This document shows positions 1 through 11,500 of a stretch of DNA of 64,000 nt, one piece after another. The stretch covers positions 10,788,001 through 10,852,000 of the forward strand of contig OU612068.1 of NCBI GenBank assembly GCA_914767715.1. The letters run 5' to 3'. A program made the position numbers and the translations under genes. The first letter of the stretch is position 1. Every line of letters starts with the position of its first letter. The stretch is from Membranipora membranacea (taxonomy: Eukaryota > Bryozoa > Gymnolaemata > Cheilostomatida > Membraniporidae). The notes below the pieces were generated by a model, which did no database searches, had not been told where the DNA came from, and saw only the letters and a list, made by a program, of their open reading frames with translations.

Positions 1-178
1 AACAGAGTTTCAAGCGTTTCTAAGCTAGTAAAGAATTCTAACCAATTATTGGCTATTTTCCCCAAGACCGTACCTATCGATTTTTATCGATTTCTTGCAA
101 AATACCTAGATAGAAAACGCATCGTTACAGGGAGCTAATATTTTAGATGAGATATAGAGACGCCATTGGGAACCTCAA

Positions 179-356
179 AACAGAGTTTCAAGCGTTTCTA
201 AGCTAGTAAAGAATTCTGCCCAATTATTGGCTAATTTCCCCAGGACCGTACCTATCGATTTTTATCGATTTCTTGCAAAATACCTAGATAGAAAACGCAT
301 CGTTACAGGGAGCTGATATTTTAGATGAGATATAGAGACGCCATTGCGAACCTCAA
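179..356 (+). repeat. Representative satellite monomer with internal dyads and phased doublet
   Basis: One complete 178-bp unit, given as a map. It contains an 8-bp palindrome AGAATTCT (210-217). It contains an 11-bp odd dyad, CCAAT/ATTGG around a single T (220-230). It contains two ATCGAT hexamers exactly 10 bp apart (254-259 and 264-269), inside a 10-bp direct repeat. The segment 281-340 holds the positions that separate the two monomer classes. Class A reads TAGAAAACGC, GTTACAGG and ATAGAGACG. Class B reads TCAAAAACGC, GTCACAGG and ATAGGGACG, and the second half of its doublet is TGTCGATTTC. A monomer near nucleosome-repeat length with short dyads is common among centromeric satellites; any function here is inference. 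Confidence 0.9.
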
Positions 357-3300
357 AACAGAGTTTCAAGCGTTTCTAAGCTAGTAAAGAATTCTGCCCA
401 ATTATTGGCTAATTTCCCCAGGACCGTACCTATCGATTTTTGTCGATTTCTTTCAAAATACCTAGATCAAAAACGCATCGTCACAGGGAGCTAATATTTT
501 AGATGAGATATAGGGACGTTTTTGCGATCTTCAAAACAGAGTTTCAAGCGTTTCTAAGCCAGTAAAGAATTCTGCCCAATTATTGGCTATTTTCCCCAAG
601 ACCGTACCTATCGATTTTTGTTGATTTCTTGCAAAATACCTAGATCAAATACGCATCGTCACAAGGAGCTAATATTTTAGATGAGATATAGGGACGTCAT
701 TGCGAACTTCACAACAGAGTTTCAAACGTTTCTAAGCTAGTAAAGAATTCTGCCCAATTATTGGCTATTTTCCCCAGGACCCGTACCTATCAATTTTTGT
801 CGATTTCTTGCAAAATACCTAGATCAAAAACGCATAGTCACAGGGAGCTAATATTTTAGATGAGATATAGGGACGCCATTGGGAACCTCAAAACAGAGTT
901 CCAAACGTTTCTGAGCTAGTAAAGAATTCTGCCCAATTATTGGCTATTTTCCCCAGGACCGTACCTATCGATTTTTATCGATTTCTTGCAAAATACCTAG
1001 ATAGAAAACGAATCGTTACAGGGAGCTAATATTTTAGATGAGATATAGAGACGTCATTGGGAACCTCAAAACAGAGTTTCAAGCGTTTCTAAGCTAGTAA
1101 AGGATTCTGCCCAATTATTGGCTAATTTCCCCAGGACCGTACCTATCGATTTTTATCGATTTCTTGCAAAATACCTAGATAGAAAACGCATCGTTACAGG
1201 GAGCTAATATTTTAGATGAGATATAGAGACGCCATTGCGAATCTCAAAACAGAGTTTCAAGCGATTCTAAGCTAGTAAATAATTCTGCCCAATTATTGGC
1301 TAATTTCCCTAGGACCGTATTTATCGATTTTTGTCGATTTCTTGCAAAATACCTAGATCAAATACGCATCGTCACAAGGAGCTAATATTTTTGATGAGAT
1401 ATAGGGACGTCATTGCGAACTTCACAACAGAGTTTCAAACGTTTCGAAGCTAGTAAAGAATTCTGCCCAATTATTGGCTATTTTCCCCAGGACCGTACTT
1501 TTCGATTTTTATCGATTTCTTTCAAAATACCTAGATCAAAAACGCATCGTCACAGGGAGCTAATATTTTAGATGAGATATAGGGACGTTTTTGCGATCTT
1601 CAAAACAGAGTTTCAAGCGTTTCTAAGCCAGTAAAGAATTCTGCCCAATTATTGGCTATTTTCCCCAAGACCGTACCTATCGATTTTTGTTGATTTCTTG
1701 CAAAATACCTAGATCAAATACGCATCGTCACAAGGAGCTAATATTTTAGATGAGATATAGGGACGTCATTGCGAACTTCACAACAGAGTTTCAAACGTTT
1801 CTAAGCTAGTAAAGAATTCTGCCCAATTATTGGCTATTTTCCCCAGGACCCGTACCTATCAATTTTTGTCGATTTCTAGCAAAATACCTAGATCAAAAAC
1901 GCATAGTCACAGGGAGCTAATATTTTAGATGAGATATAGAGACGTCATTGCGAACTTTAAAACAGAGTTTCAAACGTTTCTGAGCTAGTAAAGAATTCTG
2001 CCCAATTATTGGCTATTTTCCCCAGGACCGTACCTATTGATTTTTATCGATTTCTTGCAAAATACATAGATAGAAAACGAATCGTTACAGGGAGCTAATA
2101 TTTTAGATGAGATATAGAGACGTCATTGGGAACCTCAAAACAGAGTTTCAAGCGTTTCTAAGCTAGTAAAGGATTCTGCCCAATTATTGGCTAATTTCCC
2201 CAGGACCGTACCTATCGATTTTTGTCGATTTCTTGCAAAATACCTAGATCAAAAACGCATCGTCACAGGGAGCTAATATTTTAGATGAGATATAGGGACG
2301 TCATTGGGAAGCTCAAAACAGAGTTTCAAGCGATTCTAAGCTAGTAAATAATTCTGCCCAATTATTGGCAATTTTCCCCAAGACCGTACCTATCGATTTT
2401 TGTCGATTTCTTGCAAAATACCTAGATCAAATACGCATCGTCACAAGGAGCTAATATTTAAGATGAGATATAGGGACGTCATTGCGAACTTCACAACAGA
2501 GTTTCAAACGTTTCTAAGCTAGTAAAGAATTCTGCCCAATTATTGGCTATTTTCCCCAGGACCGTACCTATTGATTTTTATCGATTTCTTGCAAAATACC
2601 TAGATAGAAAACGCATCGTTACAGGGAGCTAATATTTTAGATGAGATATAGAGACGCCATTGCGAACCTCAAAACAGAGTTTCAAGCGTTTCTAAGCTAG
2701 TAAAGAATTCTGCCCAATTATTGGCTAATTTCCCTAGGACCGTATTTATCGATTTTTGTCGATTTCTTGCAAAATACCTAGATTAAAAACGCATCGTCAC
2801 AAGGAGCTAATATTTTTGATGAGATATAGGGACGTCATTGCGAACTTCACAACAGAGTTTCAAACGTTTCGAAGCTAGTAAAGAATTCTGCCCAATTATT
2901 GGCTATTTTCCCCAGGACCGTACTTTTCGATTTTTATCGATTTCTTTCAAAAAACCTAGATAGAAAACGCATCGTTACAGGGAGCTAATATTTTAGATGA
3001 GATATAGAGACGCCATTGGGAACCTCAAAACAGAGTTTCAAGCGTTTCTAAGCTAGTAAAGAATTCTGCCCAATTATTGGCTAGTTTCCCCAGGACCGTA
3101 CCTATCGATTTTTGTCGATTTCTTGCAAAATACCTAGATCAAAAACGCATCGTCACAGGGAGCTAATATTTTAGATGAGATATAGGGACGTCATTGCGAA
3201 CCTCAAAACAGAGTTTCAAGCGTTTCTAAGCTAGTAAAGAATTCTACCCAATTATTGGCTATTTTCCCCAAGACCGTACCTATCGATTTTTATCGATTTC

Positions 3301-5775
3301 TTGCAAAATACCTAGATAGAAAACGAATCGTTACAGGGAGCTAATATTTTAGATGAGATATAGAGACGCCATTGGGAACCTCAAAACAGAGTTTCAAGCG
3401 TTTCTAAGCTAGTAAAGAATTCTGCCCAATTATTGGCTAATTTCCCCAGGACCGTACCTATCGATTTTTATCGATTTCTTGCAAAATACCTAGATAGAAA
3501 ACGCATCGTTACAGGGAGCTGATATTTTAGATGAGATATAGAGACGCCATTGCGAACCTCAAAACAGAGTTTCAAGCGTTTCTAAGCTAGTAAAGAATTC
3601 TGCCCAATTATTGGCTAATTTCCCCAGGACCGTACCTATCGATTTTTGTCGATTTCTTTCAAAATACCTAGATCAAAAACGCATCGTCACAGGGAGCTAA
3701 TATTTTAGATGAGATATAGGGACGTTTTTGCGATCTTCAAAACAGAGTTTCAAGCGTTTCTAAGCCAGTAAAGAATTCTGCCCAATTATTGGCTATTTTC
3801 CCCAAGACCGTACCTATCGATTTTTGTTGATTTCTTGCAAAATACCTAGATCAAATACGCATCGTCACAAGGAGCTAATATTTTAGATGAGATATAGGGA
3901 CGTCATTGCGAACTTCACAACAGAGTTTCAAACGTTTCTAAGCTAGTAAAGAATTCTGCCCAATTATTGGCTATTTTCCCCAGGACCCGTACCTATCAAT
4001 TTTTGTCGATTTCTTGCAAAATACCTAGATCAAAAACGCATAGTCACAGGGAGCTAATACTTTAGATGAGATATAGGGACGCCATTGGGAACCTCAAAAC
4101 AGAGTTTCAAACGTTTCTGAGCTAGTAAAGAATTCTGCCCAATTATTGGCTATTTTCCCCAGGACCGTACCTATCGATTTTTATCGATTTCTTGCAAAAT
4201 ACCTAGATAGAAAACGAATCGTTACAGGGAGCTAATATTTTAGATGAGATATAGAGACGTCATTGGGAACCTCAAAACAGAGTTTCAAGCGTTTCTAAGC
4301 TAGTAAAGGATTCTGCCCAATTATTGGCTAATTTCCCCAGGACCGTACCTATCGATTTTTATCGATTTCTTGCAAAATACCTAGATAGAAAACGCATCGT
4401 TACAGGGAGCTAATATTTTAGATGAGATATAGAGACGCCATTGCGAAGCTCAAAACAGAGTTTCAAGCGATTCTAAGCTAGTAAATAATTCTGCCCAATT
4501 ATTGGCTAATTTCCCTAGGACCGTATTTATCGATTTTTGTCGATTTCTTGCAAAATACCTAGATCAAATACGCATCGTCACAAGGAGCTAATATTTTTGA
4601 TGAGATATAGGGACGTCATTGCGAACTTCACAACAGAGTTTCAAACGTTTCGAAGCTAGTAAAGAATTCTGCCCAATTATTGGCTATTTTCCCCAGGACC
4701 GTACTTTTCGATTTTTATCGATTTCTTTCAAAAAACCTAGATAGAAAACGCATCGTTACAGGGAGCTAATATTTTAGATGAGATATAGAGACGTCATTGG
4801 GAACCTCAAAACAGAGTTTCAAGCGTTTCTAAGCTAGTAAAGAATTCTGCCCAATTATTGGCTAAATTCCCCAGGACCGTACCTATCGATTTTTGTCGAT
4901 TTCTTTCAAAATACCTAGATCAAAAACGCATCGTCACAGGGAGCTAATATTTTAGATGAGATATAGGGACGTTTTTGCGATCTTCAAAACAGAGTTTCAA
5001 ACGTTTCTAAGCCAGTAAAGAATTCTGCCCAATTATTGGCTATTTTCCCCAGGACCGTACCTGTCGATTTTTATCGATTTCTTGCAAAATACCTAGATAG
5101 AAAACACATCGTTACAGGGAGCTAATATTTTAGATGAGATATAGAGACGTCATTGGGAACCTCCAAACAGAGTTTCAAGCGTTTCTAAGCTAGTAAAGAA
5201 TTCTGCCCAATTATTGGCTAAATTCCCCAGGACCGTACCTATCGATTTTGTCGATTTCTTGCAAAATACCTAGATCAAAAACGCATCGTCACAGGGAGCT
5301 AATATTTTAGATGAGATATAGGGACGTCATTGCAAACCTCAAAACAGAGTTTCAAGCGTTTCTAAGCTAGTAAAGAATTCTACCCAATTATTGGCTATTT
5401 TCCCCAAGACCGTACCTATCGATTTTTATCGATTTCTTGCAAAATACCTAGATAGAAAACGCATCGTTACAGGGAGCTAATATTTTAGATGAGATATAGA
5501 GACGCCATTGCGAACCTCAAAACAGAGTTTCAAGCGTTTCTAAGCTAGTAAAGAATTCTGCCCAATTATTGGCTAATTTCCCTAGGACCGTATTTATCGA
5601 TTTTTGTCGATTTCTTGCAAAATACCTAGATTAAAAACGCATCGTCACAAGGAGCTAATATTTTAGATGAGATATAGGGACGTCATTGCGAACTTCAAAA
5701 CAGAGTTTCAAACGTTTCTAAGCTAGTAAAGAATTCTACCCAATTATTGGCTATTTTCCCCAAGACCGTACCTAT

Positions 5776-6794
5776 CGATTTTTATCGATTTCTTGCAAAA
5801 TACCTAGATAGAAAACGCATCGTTACAGGGAGCTAATATTTTAGATGAGATATAGAGACGCCATTGGGAACCTCAAAACAGAGTTTCAAGCGTTTCTAAG
5901 CTAGTAAAGAATTCTGCCCAATTATTGGCTAATTTCCCCAGGACCGTACCTATCGATTTTTATCGATTTCTTGCAAAATACCTAGATAGAAAACGCATCG
6001 TTACAGGGAGCTGATATTTTAGATGAGATATAGAGACGCCATTGCGAACCTCAAAACAGAGTTTCAAGCGTTTCTAAGCTAGTAAAGAATTCTGCCCAAT
6101 TATTGGCTAATTTCCCCAGGACCGTACCTATCGATTTTTGTCGATTTCTTTCAAAATACCTAGATCAAAAACGCATCGTCACAGGGAGCTAATATTTTAG
6201 ATGAGATATAGGGACGTTTTTGCGATCTTCAAAACAGAGTTTCAAGCGTTTCTAAGCCAGTAAAGAATTCTGCCCAATTATTGGCTATTTTCCCCAAGAC
6301 CGTACCTATCGATTTTTGTTGATTTCTTGCAAAATACCTAGATCAAATACGCATCGTCACAAGGAGCTAATATTTTAGATGAGATATAGGGACGTCATTG
6401 CGAACTTCACAACAGAGTTTCAAACGTTTCTAAGCTAGTAAAGAATTCTGCCCAATTATTGGCTATTTTCCCCAGGACCCGTACCTATCAATTTTTGTCG
6501 ATTTCTTGCAAAATACCTAGATCAAAAACGCATAGTCACAAGGAGCTAATATTTTAGATGAGATATAGGGACGCCATTGGGAACCTCAAAACAGAGTTTC
6601 AAACGTTTCTGAGCTAGTAAAGAATTCTGCCCAATTATTGGCTGTTTTCCCCAGGACCGTACCTATCGATTTTTATCGATTTCTTGCAAAATACCTAGAT
6701 AGAAAACGAATCGTTACAGGGAGCTAATATTTTAGATGAGATATAGAGACGTCATTGGGAACCTCAAAACAGAGTTTCAAGCGTTTCTAAGCTA
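5776..6794 (+). repeat. Left part of the interrupted 16-mer (2850-bp) satellite block
   Basis: This last 1.02 kb of the left array matches 23036-24054 at a constant offset of 17260. Shared rare variants include an AGCTGATATT, the GTTTTTGCGATC monomer, GGACCCGTACC, and GGCTGTTTTCC near 6640/23900. I saw no difference in the lines I compared. The match stops exactly at 6794, where the 14.4-kb island begins, while the copy at 24055 continues as satellite. Confidence 0.88.
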
Positions 6795-6813
6795 CTCCAG
6801 GGTAATAAGGTAA
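6795..6813 (+). repeat. Left terminal inverted repeat of the 14.4-kb insertion
   Basis: The sequence CTCCAGGGTAATAAGGTAA is preceded by TA (6793-6794). Against the reverse complement of the right end it matches 14 of 19 positions without gaps. The outermost CTC and the innermost ATAAGGTAA are identical, and one gap improves the middle. Homology is not visible further inward. Confidence 0.6.
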
Positions 6814-7220
6814 CTGGTTCGGAATTGCCCTCTCACGTTCAAACCTTCCAAAATGAAGAGTTGCCCTCTCTCTTCGAATTTTCACAGGCTTTGATATGAT
6901 TGGCCCATTACATCTTACTTTTTTCTTATTGGCCTGTTCAATAACTTCATACTGATTACAATATCTGTGTTGGGGAACACTGAGTTAGTTATCGATATTG
7001 CTAGTAGTCAACTTTCTGAACAGCAGTCAGACTCAGTGGCACCAATCAGTTACTTCACAGACACATAAGACCACGATGAAGAGATGATGAGCCAACTCAG
7101 CTTCACAAGAAGAAGAAGAATGAAATTAGAACAGCTGTGAATGGACTTGATTGAATCAATTTGTTGTAGCTCTCAGGTAAATAAATGTTATTTAGTATTT
7201 ATATTTGGTACACTACTATT
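6814..7220. other. Unassigned non-coding DNA inside the insertion, left end
   Basis: No ORF, tRNA or repeat recognised. Two ATTGG (inverted CCAAT) words lie about 30 bp apart near 6900-6932. A 12-codon reading frame starting at ATG 7141 runs into a GTAAAT donor-like site at 7177, directly after an in-frame TGA, and could be a tiny leader exon. Support is too weak to call a promoter or gene. Confidence 0.3.
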
Positions 7221-7292
7221 CTACTACTCAGTTGTGAGTGAAAAATGAGTAGACTAACTAAGAAGTCTTACTAGTAACTGTTAGTTACTATC
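7221..7292 (+). repeat. Dispersed 70-bp repeat, copy 1
   Basis: Starts CTACTACTCAGT and contains ATGAGTAGACTAACTAAGAA and TAGTAACTGTTAGTTA. It matches 10424-10491 with a few substitutions and a 3-bp length difference. No coding potential. In the second copy the 5' part of the repeat is one arm of a perfect palindrome; here the other arm is missing. Confidence 0.7.
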
Positions 7293-8567
7293 ACTACTAG
7301 TAGCTTTCTGTAGTTTGCCAATGGTACCAGTCCAATGTACATGTGCAGTGTAATATCAAGCAAGGAGAAGGACTCCTAAGAGTTGTAAGAGGGGGGGAAG
7401 TCTCATACAAGTCCAAGGAGTTTACTCCTTACTCCTCGCTTTGTTGTTTGTTGGTGGTGGCATGTTTAGGTGGGCAACTCTCGTGCAACTAATTGTCTAG
7501 AACTGTTATTGCTAATCTACTATGGCTACATGTAGGCCTACATACTTTACATTGTAAGGAAATGCCCCCTCTCTTTACTACAACTACACTACAGCCTATG
7601 TAGGCTGGGTCTTGTATTTGTATAAAGTGTGTGCATAGGCTTTGCCTCGGCGCAACTGACGGATCATTATTGCTTTATGTCAACCATTCCCAACTGTCTG
7701 AGACTGGTGGGGTCACCCTTAAATACAAACAGCAAAACTATATACATCTTAGTATACACTTTATTTACTGATCAAGCATGCGCATATAAGACCAAGTGGT
7801 ACATCATCATCTAGCTTAGTAGGCGAGACCTGCTTTTAGCTTCGTTCGAGAATTGGCCACTAATCAATTGAACTATGCTCACTCTTGTGTGAACTATTTG
7901 CGAACAAATTTATCTAAGGAGCGAGGATATTGAGCATTTAAGTTGTAATGATCTTTTGGTTTACAAAGCACAGCTCATGCTAATTGAAATATTCCCTGGT
8001 CTATAATGTAATAAAGAATATACCAACCCCGATCACCAGAGGAAGGAAACCAGTGCAGACCTTGCCTTTTGCCAATGGTATTGAATTCAAATGATTTGTT
8101 GGCTGCACAGAGTCTCAACTGCATCACAGTGGTCATTCCATTATAATAAGCAGTGATCGGGGAGGGGGGCGGATTGCATATAATATTACATGTGTGGGCT
8201 CTTTGAGTTGCAAGCATGTACTTCGCCTTAATTCAAGGTCAACCACTGACAACCATTGGTTCTAGTGGTCTGTAGTTGGAGAGTAGAGAAATTGGTTCCT
8301 GAGAGAAAATAGACCATTGCCAGCTTGCACACAATTGCAAAAGTTTCCGAAATGTAAATCTTCATCAATAGAATGGTGTATTCAAGTGTTGTAGCGGTAC
8401 TAGCTCTCTAGAGTATAACGCTGGTTTAATTATTCGTCTTGTTAATTTGGGAAAAAAGTAGATAGGCCTAGATACAAGAAATGACTCCTTTTGATTGCAG
8501 ATTTTTTTGTATTTTAGTCTACATTGTAAAGCAACACAGACCGCAGAATAGTACTGAGAACAGTACA
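7293..8567. other. Unassigned AT-rich DNA
   Basis: Short, unrelated ORFs only (up to 80 codons) with no recognisable domain. Contains a TAGGCCTAC word near 7532, a G-run near 7390 and a TATAAA at 7621-7626. Nothing here can be given a function. Confidence 0.35.
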
Positions 8568-11500
8568 ATGAAGAAGAGAGTGTTTGGGTGGTTTATAGCA
8601 GATGTGATACAACTCGTAGTATCAATAGTCGTTCAGTTTACTCAATTCAAACAGGTAAGCAGACAATAAAATTTTCAATTTCGGTTGTAAAATTTGATTA
8701 AGTTGCAGCAGGGAACTGACCCAGAAAGGCTTGAGATGGCTGGGGTTATAAGCATCGATATCTCCACTGTTACACTTGCATCGAGCATCGTTAGTAATAT
8801 AATGATATAAATGTCAGGTGATATGTGTAGGCTAACTGATGATAATTGCGCCGGTGTAATCGTTGAAGTATCATGGCATAAATTTGGTAAAAACTGCTTG
8901 AACACTGGCAGGCCTCAGCAAGAATTTTTCATTGAAGCCGGCCAGTTAGTGTAATTAGGAGTTCAGTGACTATCAGAGTTGTGCTCTTTTTTTCATGGAG
9001 GGAACAACTCATTCCATCTCGCAACATCAAGTCACCTCTTCCCTATATTCCACCCTCCTTGCCACAGCTCATTATCTTGAATGATCATTTTAGTTACAAA
9101 TTTGCTGGCGTTATGTGCTGATCAAACCTATAGATCGAGTGTTTCCATTCCAAGATACCAGATATAAAATTTCACAAACTTCTTCACCAACGGCTGGCAA
9201 ATCTGTTTCCATCATAGGTCTTTCAGTGTTGTGTTATTTGTAATTTGGCAACATGCTAGAATCAGGCTCTCAATGCAGAGAAAATTGAAGGGTCCAGGGA
9301 TGAACCTTGTAGCAGCAAAGCCATGTTATAAGACTGCAAATAATTTGAATGCAAATAATGTACTTAGGACATTGGAATGTATTATATTCATACTTTATCA
9401 CATCATCAACTAAATATTTGTTGCAGAGAATACAGGAGAAAGACTGATTCAGTATGGCATGATAATGGCAGAGTTACACATCAGAACCTTTGGTGGTTTG
9501 AATTCTGTCCTGAGAAATCTTGATGTACCGAGTGAGTGTCTGAGTGTCAAATAGTTACATTATTATGATTCATGATGGGTCATGATATACTCTTCGCTAC
9601 CCTGACGCAGTGATCATTTGTATTTGATTGTCCAAATCAAGGATACCATCGGTAGCCTAATTGGTAACCATATCTCATACTCATTGAAAGACCCCCCTCC
9701 CTCCCTCCCTTCACCTGCTATCTACCTTATCAACATAATTAGTGGTTAACTAATTAGTTTGATAAGGTAGATTGCAGGTGAAGGAAGGGGGGGGGGGGGG
9801 TGAATGAAATGATAATGAAATCTGTCTCTTAAAGTATTGTCAATTGTTCGAATGTGGTTATCATGGGGCATTTAACTTCCCAACATATGTTGGTGTGTGG
9901 GTAATTCTAGGTCACAGGCCCTAAATAAAATTAAACAGCATAACACTTGTTTCTAATTTATAGTCAACTAAACGTATAGCCTTGGGAGTAAGTATTAGCT
10001 AAAGTTTAGTTTAGCTAGTCTTGAGATGACTTAATGTAAGCTAGCATTAAATTTTGGCTAGTGAAGGTGAAGTCCATAAAAAGAAAAAAAGGGTGGGCGT
10101 ATGTTTGCTACTCTTGAAGTTAGCTTTTTCAAGCCTGCGCAAAATGAAGAAAATTTCCTCCTATTAATACTTTACTCCTCTATGGAACTTTTTATGAACA
10201 TTATATCTGCTTGATTTTGATTACTGTACCTTACATTTTAGAACGTACCTGAGGCATTGGATTAGCAGGATGTTGGCACCTATTGACATTTGACTACCGC
10301 GTCAAACAACTTGAAGGCAGTTAGTGTAGGAAGAACTAGTATTCATCAGATAAAGTGGTAAGCTACTCTCACACTACCCTGTAAGTCTACTCATTCTTCA
10401 CGACTGAGTAGTAGAGTAGTACTCTACTACTCAGTCGTGAAGAATGAGTAGACTAACTAAGAAGTCTAGCTAGTAACTGTTAGTTATTATCCCCTAGCAG
10501 GTATTGCTCACTCACCTGGTGAGCGATCAGATTGTGATTTTGGTTTTTAAGTGTTGTGTTATTTGTAATTTGTTAAAATGTTAGAATCCGGCTCCAAATG
10601 CAATGATCTCAGTGCCCTAACTTCATATCTAGATAGGGTGAAAGAAAGAGGGCTTACATGGTTTTCATCAGTAATAATACATCTGGTAAAAAAATCCAAA
10701 ACTAAGAATTGCGAAAAAAATTCATCCTCAGCCATTCATATTTGTTGAGCCGACCTCAGCTGTTTCAGGGGAAACAATTGGTCCATAGTCAATATGTTAT
10801 ATAATATGTGCCGAAATGTGAGTTGCTGGCAGTCAATGTAACATTGTGTATACCCTAAGAGAGTTAAGTATTTGCAGCAGGGAAAGTTCACAAATAGCTA
10901 CATTTAAAGCAAGCTAACATTTGCTCTCATTTCTTCATATAGACTCCCTACTCCGCTAGAAGAGTAATTTACTGCAAATCATCTTTAGACAACTATCCTG
11001 AATATTATGTTAGATCAAGTTTATCGTCCTATTGTATTTAGAGTGATATATGAATATCTCAAAAAACTCAATATTCACACCCGTATATATATATAATATG
11101 TGGTTTTAGATCAGAAGATGATTTGATGGTATTCAGTAGCTAATAAACCATGGCTTCCCGCCAGAAATTGCCAGAAGATTAAACCGTGAGTTACTTCAAT
11201 ACCATTGGACCCCACTTTCAATGATGGGATTACTCTAGTGGAGTAATGTTAGTTCAATAGGAAAAGTTTGCATTTCGAGAAAATGGCTTGAAGTAATAAA
11301 ATTATGGCTAGCCAACATTTTCTCAACTCCGTCACTTGACATTAACTTCCTGTGGGTGACCTCACGTTCAAAGTTTTAAGATACTTGGGTTTTAATGAGC
11401 TGATTGGATGGTTGTGACAGGGTTGTCACATCCAATTCTTGAGAAAGGCACCCAAGTGCCTTCGGAGCTCACCTCTATTACAAACACTAAGTGCAGACAA

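Larger units (their letters stand above)
1..6794 (+). repeat. 178-bp satellite array, left block (about 38 monomers)
   Basis: Head-to-tail tandem array. The phrase AACAGAGTTTCAAGCG recurs at 1, 179 and 357, which gives a period of 178 bp. All monomers point the same way. In the monomer at 179-356 the landmarks are AGAATTCT (210-217, EcoRI), CCAATTATTGG (220-230), TATCGATTTT followed directly by TATCGATTTC (253-272), and a TAGATGAGATATAG block near 322-335. Some monomers are 179 bp (an extra C in GGACCCGTACC) or 177 bp (one T fewer in the TCGATTTT tract). Bases 1 to about 1523 recur nearly unchanged at offset 3206 (3207 to about 4729), an 18-monomer higher-order repeat. The array starts outside the window and ends abruptly in mid-monomer at 6794. 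No gene is visible in it. Confidence 0.98.

Noticed and set aside
1-6794. CRISPR-like regular repeats
   Set aside because: The whole 178-bp unit is repeated with no unique spacers, and the context is eukaryotic.
7975-8217. 80-residue minus-strand ORF
   Set aside because: The longest ORF in its area, but with no domain, no splice context and no repeat homology; a length expected by chance.
11149-11182. Start codon in strong context (ACCATGG)
   Set aside because: The frame closes after 10 codons and no splice donor lies within it.
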